64,000 bases of DNA from NCBI RefSeq assembly GCF_003938605.1, contig NZ_RHWX01000006.1, positions 1 to 64,000 on the forward strand. The letters run 5' to 3'. The DNA is from Brevundimonas sp. 357 (GTDB lineage Bacteria; Pseudomonadota; Alphaproteobacteria; Caulobacterales; Caulobacteraceae). Made by a program: the position numbers and the translations under genes. Below the pieces are notes generated by a model, which made no database searches, was not told where the DNA came from, and saw only the letters and a program-made list of their open reading frames with translations. Positions 8,827-17,662 of the stretch are shown piece by piece (position 1 is the stretch's first letter; every line of letters begins with the position of its first letter).

Positions 8827-9624
8827 ATGAGTCTGATCGTCCAACAGCGCAAAGGCGCGGTCATGGTCTGGACCCTGGATCGGCCCGACCGTCTGAACGC
8901 CCTGCCGGACCTTGAGGACGGCGAGGCCTTCGCCGCCGCCTGCGACGCCGTCAACGCCGACCCTTCGATCCGCTGCGTGGTGATGACGGGGGCCGGGCGC
9001 GCCTTTTCGGCGGGCGGCGACCTGAAGGCGATGAAGGACCGCCGCGATCTGTTCGAGGGCTCGGGCGCCGCCATCCGCGAACGCTATCGCCGTGTCGTCC
9101 ATCGCATCGTGCGCGCCCTCTACGGCCTGGAGGTTCCGCTGGTCAGCGCCGTCAACGGCCCGGCCATGGGGCTGGGCTGCGATATCGCCGGGCTGGGCGA
9201 CATCCGCATCGCCTCGGACCGCGCCAGCTTCGGCGTGCCCTTCATGAAGCTGGGCATCATCCCCGGCGACGGCGGCTCGTGGCTGCTGCCCCGGAACATC
9301 GGCTACAACCGCGCCGCCGAACTGTTGTTCACCGCCCGCTCGATCGACGCCGCCACGGCCGAGCAATGGGGTCTGGTCAATCGCGTGGTCCCGCATGAGA
9401 CCCTGATGGACCAGGCGATGGAGACGGCCGGTCAGATCGCCGCCCAGCCGCCCCAGGCCCTGCGCATGGCCAAGACCCTGTTATGCCAGGGCCGCGACAT
9501 GAATTTCGACCAGATGCTGGAGCTGTCCGCCGCCATGCAGGCCCTGGCTCACCTGACCGACGACCACATCGAGGGCGTGACGGCGGTGCTGGAAAAGCGG
9601 AGTGGCGAGTTTACAGGGCGCTGA
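8827..9624 (+). CDS. Enoyl-CoA hydratase/isomerase (crotonase) family protein
   Basis: A 265-residue crotonase-fold protein. The CoA oxyanion-hole segments are 'AFSAGGDLKAM' and 'GPAMGLGCDIA'. The two catalytic glutamates of classical enoyl-CoA hydratase seem to be replaced: Asp occupies the first position ('GCDIA') and Phe the second ('FGVPFMKLG'). 'IIPGDGGSWLLPR' resembles the Asp-bearing motif of PaaG-type isomerases. It is therefore more likely an isomerase or a relative than a standard hydratase. It is monocistronic with a terminator 57 bases downstream; no beta-oxidation genes are nearby. Confidence 0.8.
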   Translation: MSLIVQQRKGAVMVWTLDRPDRLNALPDLEDGEAFAAACDAVNADPSIRCVVMTGAGRAFSAGGDLKAMKDRRDLFEGSGAAIRERYRRVVHRIVRALYGLEVPLVSAVNGPAMGLGCDIAGLGDIRIASDRASFGVPFMKLGIIPGDGGSWLLPRNIGYNRAAELLFTARSIDAATAEQWGLVNRVVPHETLMDQAMETAGQIAAQPPQALRMAKTLLCQGRDMNFDQMLELSAAMQALAHLTDDHIEGVTAVLEKRSGEFTGR

Positions 9625-9675
9625 ATCCCCGTTCACCCGAGCGGACGCCGGGATGAGCGAGAGAGTAGGCGGAAA

Positions 9676-9710
9676 CAAAAAAAGGGGCCTCTTGCGAGGC
9701 CCCTTTCCTT
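9676..9710. terminator. Bidirectional rho-independent terminator
   Basis: Perfect 11-bp stem AAAGGGGCCTC/GAGGCCCCTTT (9681-9691 with 9696-9706) with loop TTGC. An A-rich run on the left gives a U-tract to minus-strand transcripts, and the T-rich right side serves plus-strand ones. It separates the convergent crotonase gene and ABC exporter operon. Confidence 0.85.
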
Positions 9711-9728
9711 ATGCGGCGTGCGCCGGTC

Positions 9729-10745
9729 TTAGGTGCGCGCCGGCGTCTTCATGGCGCGGGCAGCGGGCACGCCGGTCGAGGCGGTCTCGCGCTTGGCGCC
9801 GGCCGTTTCGCCCGGCTTCATGAACTTCACCAGGACGCGCTGACCGATCAGCAGCGGAGCTTCGTCGACGGCGACCACCACCTCGACCACGCGCTCGTCG
9901 GTGCGTTGCGAAGGATCGTCCGAAGCCAGCTTGCGGGCGCCGAAGACGGCGGCGCGGCGCAGCACCTTGCCGACATAGACCTTGGACGGGTCGCCTTCGG
10001 GGGTGATCTCGACGGCCTGATCGACGGCGACGTTGGGGATGTCGGCCTCGACGATCTCGGCGCGGGCGATGCGCGGGGCGGCCGGCTCCAGGTCGAACAT
10101 GTTCGACACGTTCAGGGTCGAGGCGCCGGCGCCGGGGTTGGCGTAGCGACGTACGATGCGGCCGTCGGCGGGGGCGCGGATGACCGTCATCTCGACGTTG
10201 TAGGCGGCTTCGTCGCGACGGGCGCGGGCGCTCTGCACCGCCGACTGCTGCGAACCGAGGCGGGCCTGGGCCTGGGCGATGGCGTCGCGGGCCTGGTCCA
10301 GACGCTGGGCGGCGACGAAGTTGGTGGCGACCAGCTTCTGCAGGCGGTCATACTCGCGCTGGGCCGTGGCGATGTCGACGTTGATCAGGCGCAGCTGGCT
10401 TTCGGCTTCGCCCAGGGTGGCCGAGGCGGTCTGCAGCGCCAGGCGCGGCTCGTCGTCTTCCTGACGGGCCAGGATCTGACCGGCCTTCACCAGGTCGCCT
10501 TCCTGCACCAGAACCTCGCGCACCACGCCGCCGCGGCGGGCTGCGATCTGGATGATGCCGCCCTCAATGTCGATCTTGCCGTTAGCGATGGCGGAGTAGG
10601 GGCTTTCGACCTTCTTCTCGGCGGCCTGCGCCAGCTCGGCCTTCTTCGCGGCGCCGGCCTTCTGCATCATGCTGAAGCCGACGATCAGCACGATCAGCAG
10701 CGCCAGGCCGATCCAGAGCCATTTGTTTTTCAGAAATGCGGGCAT
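9729..10745 (-). CDS. Membrane-fusion (HlyD/MacA-type) periplasmic adaptor of an ABC exporter
   Basis: A 338-residue adaptor with a single N-terminal membrane anchor (about residues 8-25). The half-lipoyl motifs are 'QIAARRGGVVREVLVQEGDLVKAGQIL' in character and 'VIRAPADGRIVRR', enclosing a long alpha-helical hairpin (about 105-190) that reaches toward an outer-membrane channel. It is the third gene of the operon, 22 bases after the ATPase, and should link the ABC pump to a TolC-like protein encoded elsewhere. The arrangement resembles DevBCA and MacAB exporters. The cargo is unknown. Confidence 0.85.
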   Translation of the reverse strand: MPAFLKNKWLWIGLALLIVLIVGFSMMQKAGAAKKAELAQAAEKKVESPYSAIANGKIDIEGGIIQIAARRGGVVREVLVQEGDLVKAGQILARQEDDEPRLALQTASATLGEAESQLRLINVDIATAQREYDRLQKLVATNFVAAQRLDQARDAIAQAQARLGSQQSAVQSARARRDEAAYNVEMTVIRAPADGRIVRRYANPGAGASTLNVSNMFDLEPAAPRIARAEIVEADIPNVAVDQAVEITPEGDPSKVYVGKVLRRAAVFGARKLASDDPSQRTDERVVEVVVAVDEAPLLIGQRVLVKFMKPGETAGAKRETASTGVPAARAMKTPART

Positions 10746-10767
10746 GTGAGTCCTCAGAGGATCGGGG

Positions 10768-11535
10768 TCAGTGCGAGGCCAGGACGGCTTCGGGATTGGG
10801 GGTGCGGCGCTGATCGTCGGTAATCACGCCGTCTTCGATGTGGATGACCCGGTCGGCCCAGGCTTCCAGGCGCGGGTCGTGGGTCACGCAGATGACGGCG
10901 GCGCCGTGCTCGGTCGCCGCTCGTCGCAGCAGGCGGATCACGATCTGGCCGTTCTCGCCGTCCAGAGCCGAGGTCGGTTCGTCGGCGAACAGGATCTGCG
11001 GATCCTTGGCCAGGGCGCGGGCGATGGCGACGCGCTGCTTCTCGCCGCCGGACAGGGCCGCCGGGCGCTGATGCAGGCGATGGCCGAGGCCGACCTCCTC
11101 CAGCGCCAGGGTCGCGCGCTTCCTGGCCCTATCCGGCGACAGGCCCTGATATTTGAGCACCGTCGTCACCTGCTGCAGGGCGGTCAGCGCCGGAAACAGG
11201 TTGAAGCCCTGGAAGATGAAGCCGCAGTGATCCAGGCGGAATTTGTCGATCCGACCGGCCGACAGCTTCCACAGGTCGTCCACGTCCAGGGCGTCGACGC
11301 GCCCTTCCTCGGGCCGCAGCAGACCGGACAGGGCGGCGATCAGCGTCGACTTGCCCGAACCCGACGGCCCCATGACCATGGTCAGGTCGCCGTGGCGGGC
11401 GTCGAAATTCACGCCCTTCAGCACCTCGACGAAGGAGCGGCCGGACTTGAACCGCTTGGTCAGTCCCTTGGCCTCCAGGGCGAACTCGCCGTGCTTGCCG
11501 TGGACCTTGGTGTGTCCGAGTGACAGGTCGTTCAT
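10768..11535 (-). CDS. ABC exporter ATP-binding subunit (LolD/MacB/DevA-like)
   Basis: A 255-residue ATPase. Walker A is 'MGPSGSGKSTLI', the Q-loop lies in 'FIFQGFNLFP', the signature is 'LSGGEKQRVAIARAL', Walker B is 'ILFADEPTSALD' and the switch His is in 'VICVTHDPRLEAW'. The ATG at 11535 was chosen because it overlaps the permease stop by four bases (ATGA), the usual form of translational coupling, and because family-like sequence begins just after it. It pairs with the FtsX-like permease and HlyD-like adaptor as a mechanotransmission-type exporter. Confidence 0.9.
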   Translation of the reverse strand: MNDLSLGHTKVHGKHGEFALEAKGLTKRFKSGRSFVEVLKGVNFDARHGDLTMVMGPSGSGKSTLIAALSGLLRPEEGRVDALDVDDLWKLSAGRIDKFRLDHCGFIFQGFNLFPALTALQQVTTVLKYQGLSPDRARKRATLALEEVGLGHRLHQRPAALSGGEKQRVAIARALAKDPQILFADEPTSALDGENGQIVIRLLRRAATEHGAAVICVTHDPRLEAWADRVIHIEDGVITDDQRRTPNPEAVLASH

Positions 11536-12704
11536 CGCAGCAGGTCCGCAGGTTGGCTCTTCTTGAGGATGCCCATCGACAGGAACCCTGACAGCATGGA
11601 GATGCCGATCAGGCCGCCGCCGACCACGAGCAGCAGGCTCGGGGGCATGGAGATGATGACGGCGTTGGACAGGGCGAACAGCGACAGCAGCCAGGTCAAC
11701 AGGATGGCCGCGCCGACCCCGACCATGCCGACCCAGAAACTCAGCTCCATGACGATGCGGCGCAGGGAGCCCATGCCGACGCCCAGGGCGCGCAGGGAGG
11801 CGAACTCCTTGATGTTGGCCATGATGGCGCCGCGCAGGGTCTGCCAGGTGATGGCCACGCCGATGATGATCCCCAGCACGACGCAGCCGCCGATGATGAT
11901 GACCAGTATGCCTTCCTCGAACATGGCGCCGGCGTTGGCGTCGGCCAGTTGCTGACGGGTCCAGGCCTTCCACTGGCCGTTGCCCATGGCGTTCAGCTGG
12001 GCCACCACATGCTCGGCGCGGGCCGGATCCTTGACCTTGATCATCAGCGGGCCGACGCGCGGGCCTTCGAAGGCCTGGCCCAGCATCCGCAGGCTGTCGC
12101 GCGACATGACGATGGTCGGCTGCATCATGTTGGGATAGCCGCGCAGCACCCCGACCACCGTCACGGTCTGGCCGTTGAACAGGGCCTTGTCGCCCAGCTT
12201 GACGCCCAGCGGCGTCAGCGCCGTCTCGTCCACCGCCACGGTGAAGGGCTGACGCAGGGCCTCGACCAGTTCCTCGGAATAGTCGCGCGGGATGGTGACC
12301 GAGCCGGGCGCCGTGTCGATGATGTTGACCAGGACGCTCTTCTGCTTGGGCGCGCCCTGCTTGGCGCGGTCCGCCGCCGACATCGTCGGGTCGACATCCT
12401 TGATGTTCTGGAAATTGCCGCCCGACATGTCGAGCGTCTTCACCTCGACCACCTCGGGATGGTTGTAGGCCAGGGGCACGAAGCGGCGCGGCATGCCCAT
12501 CGGGCCGCTGAACAGCGCCTTGGCGCCCGGCTGCATGATGAAGATGTCGGCGCTCGAGCGCTCGATGGCGGCGGTGAAGCCCTTGCCGATGCCGATGAAA
12601 ACCCCGGTCATGGCCAGCACGAGCAGACCCGAAAGGGCCAGCGCCATGACGGCGGCCATATAGCGGCGCCACTCGAAGAGCAGCGTGGATAGCGCGAGCG
12701 ACAT
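11532..12704 (-). CDS. ABC exporter permease, FtsX/MacB-like
   Basis: A 390-residue inner-membrane permease. Transmembrane helix 1 lies at about residues 15-38, a large periplasmic domain at about 40-265, and three further helices in the C-terminal FtsX domain (about 270-385), with the typical 'EFASLRALGVGMGSLRRIV' coupling segment before the third helix. This is the first gene of the operon. It belongs to the class whose members expel substrates from the periplasm rather than the cytosol (MacB, DevC). The cargo is unknown. Confidence 0.87.
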   Translation of the reverse strand: MSLALSTLLFEWRRYMAAVMALALSGLLVLAMTGVFIGIGKGFTAAIERSSADIFIMQPGAKALFSGPMGMPRRFVPLAYNHPEVVEVKTLDMSGGNFQNIKDVDPTMSAADRAKQGAPKQKSVLVNIIDTAPGSVTIPRDYSEELVEALRQPFTVAVDETALTPLGVKLGDKALFNGQTVTVVGVLRGYPNMMQPTIVMSRDSLRMLGQAFEGPRVGPLMIKVKDPARAEHVVAQLNAMGNGQWKAWTRQQLADANAGAMFEEGILVIIIGGCVVLGIIIGVAITWQTLRGAIMANIKEFASLRALGVGMGSLRRIVMELSFWVGMVGVGAAILLTWLLSLFALSNAVIISMPPSLLLVVGGGLIGISMLSGFLSMGILKKSQPADLLR

Positions 12705-12846
12705 GACGCGTTCTTATTCCCCTGACTTGCGCTGTTATCTGACCGCGCGCTGGTCCGGGGCCAAGTTAAATCGGGGTAAGGCTTCGGCTTCCCCCGGACG
12801 GCTTGCGGGATTAAGGGGGCTTGAGGCGCGTCCTTCGACGGCGCTA

Positions 12847-12859
12847 GTTATAAGATAAC
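12847..12859 (+). promoter_or_regulatory. Palindrome/possible -10 region before the first S46 peptidase
   Basis: GTTATAAGATAAC is a 5-3-5 inverted repeat containing TATAAG, which could serve as a -10 element. No clear -35 is found at normal spacing. Half of it (GTTATCT) recurs at 12734-12740 nearer the divergent ABC operon. The segment 12705-12899 holds no gene. Confidence 0.3.
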
Positions 12860-12899
12860 AATTGCGGGGCGTTGGGCCCTGCGCTCCGGGAGAGCCTGA

Positions 12900-14993
12900 A
12901 TGTCGCTTCGCCGCACCGTTTCCTTCACCGCCTCGCTGGCCGCCCTTGGCGTGGCCGCCGTGGTGGTCAACGCTCCCGCGTCGGCCGCGCGCGCTGACGA
13001 GGGCATGTGGACCTTTGACAACTTCCCCATCCAGACGGTGAACGACAAATACGGCACGCGCATCGACCAGTCGTGGCTGGATCGCGTGCGCAATGCGGCT
13101 GTGCGCCTGCAGGGCTGCTCGGCCTCGTTCGTGTCGGGCGAAGGCCTGATCCTGACCAACCACCACTGCGTCATCTCCTGCGTCCAGGATCTGTCCACGG
13201 CCCAGAACGACTACGTTAAGAACGGCTGGATGCCGGCCACGCGCGAGGAAGAGAAGACCTGCCCCGGCCAGACGGCGGAAGTCCTGACCGACATCACTGA
13301 CGTCACCGAGCGCGTCCTGGGCGCCGGCTCGGGCCTGGAAGGCGCGGCCTTCGTCGCCGCCCGCTCGGCCGAGATCGACGCGATCCAGAAGGAAGCGTGC
13401 GGCGACGACCGCAAGCTGACCTGCCAGGTCATCAGCTTCTATCGCGGCGGCAAATACGCCCTCTACAAGTTCCGCAAGTATGAGGACGTGCGTCTGGCTT
13501 TCGCGCCGGAGTTCCAGGCGGCCTTCTTCGGCGGCGACCCGGACAACTTCAACTTCCCGCGCTACGCCCTCGATGCCGCCTTCCTGCGCGCCTATGAGGA
13601 CGGCAAGCCGGTCGCCTCGCCGAACCATCTGAAGTGGAACCCCAACGCCCCGGTCGACGGCGAAGTCACGTTTGTGGCGGGCAACCCTGGCTCGACCTCG
13701 CGTCTTCTGACCATCAGCCAGTTGGAGCGTCTGCGCGACCAGCAGATCCCGATCACCCTGATCCAGAGCGCCGAACTGCGCGGCCGTCTGGTCGAATATT
13801 CGACGACCGGCGAGGAAGAGAAGCGCGTCGCGCTGGACCCCATCTTCGGCCTGGAGAACAGCTTCAAGGTTTATTACGGCCAGCAGGGCGCCCTGACGGA
13901 CCCGACCTTCATGGGCAAGAAGCGCCAGGAAGAGGCTGAACTGCGTCAGCGCGTCGCCGCCGACCCGGCCGTGGCCGAACGCATCGGCGACCCGTGGGGC
14001 GATCTGGAGAAGGTGCAGGTCACGGCTCGCGACCTCTATCTGCCCTATCGCCAGCTTGAGGCGAATGCGGGCGGCGGCTCGACCCTTTATTCTTACGCTC
14101 GCGCCATCGTCCGCGCCTCCAAGGAACGCGCCAAGCCGGTCGCCGAACGCCGCGCCGGATACGCCGACAGCGACATCGCCGCTCTGGGCCGCCGTCTGGC
14201 CTCAGAGGCGCCGATCCCGGTCGGCGTCGAGGAGATCCAGCTGTCGCACTGGATGCTGAAGACCCGCGAATATCTGACGGTCGACAGCGCTGACGTGAAG
14301 ACCATGCTGGGCGCCGAAAGCCCGGAAGTCATCGCCGCTCGTCTGGTGCAGAGCCGCCTGATCGACCCGGCCTATCGCGCGCAGGCCCTGGCCATGACGC
14401 CGGAGCAGCTGGCCGCCTCGGGCGACCCGATGATCGCCTTCGTCCTGGCCAACGACAATGCGGCGCAAGCGATCCGCACCCAGTGGGACGCCGGCGTCAA
14501 CGCTCCGACCGCCCGCGCCGCCGAAAAGGTCGCCCAGGCCCGCTTCGCCGTCTATGGCGACAATCTCTACCCCGACGCGACCTTCTCCTTGCGCCTGTCC
14601 TACGGTCAGGTGAAGGGCTGGACCTATCGCGGCGTGACCGTGCCGTCCTTCACCCACATGGGCGGCCTGTACGAGCGCGCCACCGGCGCCGAGCCTTTCA
14701 ACGCCTCCGAGCGTTTCGTCGCGGCGCAGGACCGGATCAACAAGAACGTCGTCTACGACTTCGTCTCGACCAACGACATCATCGGCGGCAACTCGGGCTC
14801 GCCGGTGATCAACGCCAAGGGTGAAGTGATCGGCGCCGCCTTCGACGGCAACATCCACTCCCTGGGCGGCTCGTTCGGCTACGACGGCGAGCTGAACCGC
14901 ACGGTGTCGGTCTCGACCGCCGCCGTCACCGAGGCCCTGCGCACCGTCTACAACCAGCCGCGCCTGCTGCGTGAACTGGGCGTGCGTCGCTAA
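12900..14993 (+). CDS. S46 family dipeptidyl peptidase, DPP7-like
   Basis: A 697-residue periplasmic exopeptidase that should release dipeptides from free N-termini. A signal peptide (about residues 1-32) ends before 'DEGMWTFDN', the characteristic mature N-terminus. The catalytic triad is seen as His in 'LTNHHC' (about 88-89), Asp in 'FFGGDPDNFNFPRY' and Ser632 in 'GGNSGSPVIN'. Gly650, 18 residues after the Ser, corresponds to Gly673 that marks DPP7-type (hydrophobic P1) specificity; DPP11 has Arg. It is followed by a strong terminator. A paralogue lies 573 bases downstream. Confidence 0.92.
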   Translation: MSLRRTVSFTASLAALGVAAVVVNAPASAARADEGMWTFDNFPIQTVNDKYGTRIDQSWLDRVRNAAVRLQGCSASFVSGEGLILTNHHCVISCVQDLSTAQNDYVKNGWMPATREEEKTCPGQTAEVLTDITDVTERVLGAGSGLEGAAFVAARSAEIDAIQKEACGDDRKLTCQVISFYRGGKYALYKFRKYEDVRLAFAPEFQAAFFGGDPDNFNFPRYALDAAFLRAYEDGKPVASPNHLKWNPNAPVDGEVTFVAGNPGSTSRLLTISQLERLRDQQIPITLIQSAELRGRLVEYSTTGEEEKRVALDPIFGLENSFKVYYGQQGALTDPTFMGKKRQEEAELRQRVAADPAVAERIGDPWGDLEKVQVTARDLYLPYRQLEANAGGGSTLYSYARAIVRASKERAKPVAERRAGYADSDIAALGRRLASEAPIPVGVEEIQLSHWMLKTREYLTVDSADVKTMLGAESPEVIAARLVQSRLIDPAYRAQALAMTPEQLAASGDPMIAFVLANDNAAQAIRTQWDAGVNAPTARAAEKVAQARFAVYGDNLYPDATFSLRLSYGQVKGWTYRGVTVPSFTHMGGLYERATGAEPFNASERFVAAQDRINKNVVYDFVSTNDIIGGNSGSPVINAKGEVIGAAFDGNIHSLGGSFGYDGELNRTVSVSTAAVTEALRTVYNQPRLLRELGVRR

Positions 14994-15020
14994 GCCTGTC
15001 GGATTCAGGTCCGGGATTTG

Positions 15021-15047
15021 AGGGGCGTCTTCGGGCGCCCCTTTTTC
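15021..15047 (+). terminator. Rho-independent terminator after S46 peptidase 1
   Basis: GGGGCGTC (15022-15029) pairs with GGCGCCCC (15034-15041), with one G-U and a TTCG tetraloop, followed by TTTTT. It lies 28 bases after the stop codon. Confidence 0.85.
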
Positions 15048-15062
15048 TTGACCTGCTTAGGA

Positions 15063-15377
15063 CTACTGCGGCTTGCCCCGGCTTTTCTCGACGAGCACCG
15101 CCTGCTGCCAGCGACTGGGCGCCTTGTCGGTGCGGTGGATGCATCCCGCCCAGCAGCAGGGCCGCCGCTTGCCTTCGCGCAGTTCCTCGACCGCACGCTC
15201 GATCCGCTTCTGGCGGGTGGCGTCCTGTTTGGCGTCTTCGACCCAGCAGATGAACTCATTGCGGCCCAGCGGGGTCAGGCCTCGCCACAGGGCCAGGATG
15301 TCGGCGTCGGAGGACAGCCGCGCCTGCATGTCTTTTCCGGCGACGTGCACCACGCCTTGGGGGAAGTCGTCAGACAT
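15063..15377 (-). CDS. YdeI/OmpD-associated family protein
   Basis: A 104-residue cytoplasmic protein with the C-terminal part of the YdeI family: 'FICWVEDAKQDATRQKRIERA' followed by 'EGKRRPCCWAGCIHR'. Family members are linked to resistance to cationic peptides or bacteriocins in enterobacteria, by an unclear mechanism. The protein is short; longer relatives carry an N-terminal DUF1905 domain that is absent here. It is encoded opposite to the two S46 peptidase genes and sits alone between them, so no operon partner is evident. Confidence 0.7.
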   Translation of the reverse strand: MSDDFPQGVVHVAGKDMQARLSSDADILALWRGLTPLGRNEFICWVEDAKQDATRQKRIERAVEELREGKRRPCCWAGCIHRTDKAPSRWQQAVLVEKSRGKPQ

Positions 15378-15525
15378 GGCGTCAATCCCGTCCCGTTTCG
15401 TTATTCGCCGAATCTAGACCCGCGAACGCGCGCTGTGAATGCGCTCGTCAGGGGTTGCGGTTTCACTCCAGGTTCTGTTCAGACTGACCGCAAGACGGCT
15501 CTGGTTTCCAGAAGCTGCAACCTGG

Positions 15526-15545
15526 GCCTCGACGAGGGTCGAGGC
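15526..15545 (+). promoter_or_regulatory. Leader hairpin before S46 peptidase 2
   Basis: GCCTCGAC and GTCGAGGC form a perfect 8-bp stem with a GAGG loop, ending 20 bases before the ATG at 15566. It would form close to the ribosome-binding region and could affect translation. The rest of 15378-15565 shows nothing recognisable. Confidence 0.3.
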
Positions 15546-15565
15546 GGCGACGCCGAGGATATTTC

Positions 15566-17662
15566 ATGCGCCCTGCTCACACCCTTTCGCTTTTCGCCTC
15601 GGCCGCTGTCCTGGCCTTCGCCGCCGCGTCTTCGGCCAAGGCGGAGGAGGGCATGTGGACCTATGACAACTTCCCCATCGCTCGCGCCAATCAGACGCTG
15701 GGCACGAGCATCGACCAGGCCTGGCTGGACCGCGTTCGCCAGTCGTCGGTGAAGTTCGGCGGTTGCTCGGCGGGCGTCATCTCGGCCGAGGGGCTGGTGA
15801 TGACCAACAACCACTGCGTCGCCACCTGCGTCGCCAACCTGTCCACGCCGCAACTGCAATACGCTGAGACCGGCTTCACCCCGAAGAGCCGCGAGGAAGA
15901 GCTGAAATGCCCCGGCGGCTCGGCCGAGATCCTGACCGACATCACCGACGTCACCGCGCGTGTCCAGAAGGCCGGCGAGGGCCTGGACGGCCAGGCCTAT
16001 ACTCAGGCGCGTGAGGCCGAGGCCGGCCGTATCGAGACCGAAGCCTGCGGCTCTGATCCCAAAATCCGCTGCCAGGTCGTCAGCCTGTATCGCGGCGGTC
16101 AGTTCAAGCTCTACAAGTTCCGCAAATACTCCGACGTGCGACTGGCCTGGGCGCCGGAAGACCGCGCCGCGACCTTCGGCGGCGACCTGGACAACTTCTC
16201 CTTCCCGCGCTTCGCCATCGATGCGGCCTTCATCCGCCTGTACGAAGACGGCAAGCCCGCCGCGACGCCGACCCATTTCACCTGGAACCCGAACAAGCCG
16301 ACCGAGGGCGAACCCGTCTTCGTCACCGGCAACCCCGGCTCGACCCAGCGCCTGCTGACCCAGGCCCAGCTGATGACCATTCGCGACGTGGTGCTGCCGC
16401 TGGATCAGCTGATCGCGTCGGAGCTGCGCGGCCGTCTGATCCGCTATTCGGAAGAGGGCGAGGAACAGGCCTTCATCGCCATGGATCCCATCGTCGGCGT
16501 GGAGAACACCTACAAGCGCGGACGCGGGCGCATGGCCGCCCTGATCGACCCGGCCTTCATGGACCAGTTGGCCGGTCAGGAGACCGTCTTCCATCGCCGC
16601 GTCGCCGAGAATGAAGCCCTGTCGGCTGAGGTCGGCGATCCCTGGGCCGCCCTGGCCGAGGTGCAACCGATCGCGCGCGAGCTCTATGCCCCGATGGCCC
16701 TGCTGGAAGGCGGCACGGGCATGGGCACGACCTCGGTCGCGGGCGGCTCGCCGCTGTTCAGCTGGGCGCGGGCCATCGTGCGCGGGGCGCAGGAGCGCGC
16801 CAAGCCGTCGGACCAGCGTCTGCCCGAGTTCGCCGACAGCCGTTTGCCGGGCGTGCAGTCTAGCCTGTTCGCCGAGCGCCCGACCTATCCGGAGTTGGAG
16901 CAGATCCGTCTGGAGTGGTGGCTGTCCAAGACCCGCGAATGGCTGACCGTCGACAGCCCCTACGCCCGCACCCTGCTGGGCAAGGAAAGCCCCGAAGTTC
17001 TGTCGGCGCGCCTGATCGAAGGCACCAGGCTGGCCGACCCCGCCGTGCGCCGCGCCCTGTGGGAAGGCGGCCTGCCCGCCGTTCAGGCCTCGACCGATCC
17101 GCTGATCCAGTATGTCCTGGCCATCGACGCCGACGCCCGCGCCGTCCGCACTGAGTGGGACAACAAGGTCAAGGCGCCGACCGACCGCGCCTCCGCGCAA
17201 CTGGCCGCCGCCCGCTTCGCCGTCTTCGGCGACGCGGTTTATCCGGACGCCACCGGCACCCTGCGCCTGACCTACGGCCGGGTCGAGGGCACGGACGTTC
17301 CGGGCCAGCGGATCGGCGCCTTCACCACTTTTGCGGGCCTGTGGGATCGCGCCACGGGCGCTGAACCGTTCAACGTCGCGCCCAAGCTGCTGGCGGCCAA
17401 GGACCGCATCGACCCCAACGCGGTGATGAATATGGCCGTCTCATCCGACACCATCGGCGGCTCGTCGGGTTCGCCCGCCGTCAACGCCAAGGGCGAGATC
17501 ATCGGCGCCAATTTCGACTCCACCGTCCTGACCCAGCGCAACGCCTACGGCTATGATCGCAACGTCAACCGCAGCGTCATCGTCACCACCCAGGCCGTGA
17601 CCACGGCCCTGCGCGACGTCTACAGCATGGATCACCTGATCCGGGAGCTGGGCGTCCAGTGA
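15566..17662 (+). CDS. S46 family dipeptidyl peptidase, atypical specificity residue
   Basis: A 698-residue paralogue of the upstream peptidase. A signal peptide ends near residue 28 before 'EEGMWTYDN'. The catalytic His is in 'MTNNHCVATC', Asp in 'TFGGDLDNFSFPRF' and Ser634 in 'GGSSGSPAVN'. At the position that separates DPP7 (Gly) from DPP11 (Arg) this protein has Ser652 ('ANFDS'), so substrate preference cannot be assigned by that rule. 'TNNHC' also differs from 'TNHHC' of copy 1. Its stop overlaps the GTG of a GNAT gene, suggesting coupling. Sequence differences show an old duplication. Confidence 0.9.
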   Translation: MRPAHTLSLFASAAVLAFAAASSAKAEEGMWTYDNFPIARANQTLGTSIDQAWLDRVRQSSVKFGGCSAGVISAEGLVMTNNHCVATCVANLSTPQLQYAETGFTPKSREEELKCPGGSAEILTDITDVTARVQKAGEGLDGQAYTQAREAEAGRIETEACGSDPKIRCQVVSLYRGGQFKLYKFRKYSDVRLAWAPEDRAATFGGDLDNFSFPRFAIDAAFIRLYEDGKPAATPTHFTWNPNKPTEGEPVFVTGNPGSTQRLLTQAQLMTIRDVVLPLDQLIASELRGRLIRYSEEGEEQAFIAMDPIVGVENTYKRGRGRMAALIDPAFMDQLAGQETVFHRRVAENEALSAEVGDPWAALAEVQPIARELYAPMALLEGGTGMGTTSVAGGSPLFSWARAIVRGAQERAKPSDQRLPEFADSRLPGVQSSLFAERPTYPELEQIRLEWWLSKTREWLTVDSPYARTLLGKESPEVLSARLIEGTRLADPAVRRALWEGGLPAVQASTDPLIQYVLAIDADARAVRTEWDNKVKAPTDRASAQLAAARFAVFGDAVYPDATGTLRLTYGRVEGTDVPGQRIGAFTTFAGLWDRATGAEPFNVAPKLLAAKDRIDPNAVMNMAVSSDTIGGSSGSPAVNAKGEIIGANFDSTVLTQRNAYGYDRNVNRSVIVTTQAVTTALRDVYSMDHLIRELGVQ

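Noticed and set aside
9711..10823. 370-codon open frame opposite the HlyD-like adaptor
   Set aside because: Composition is low-complexity and the opposite strand holds a complete, well-supported gene.
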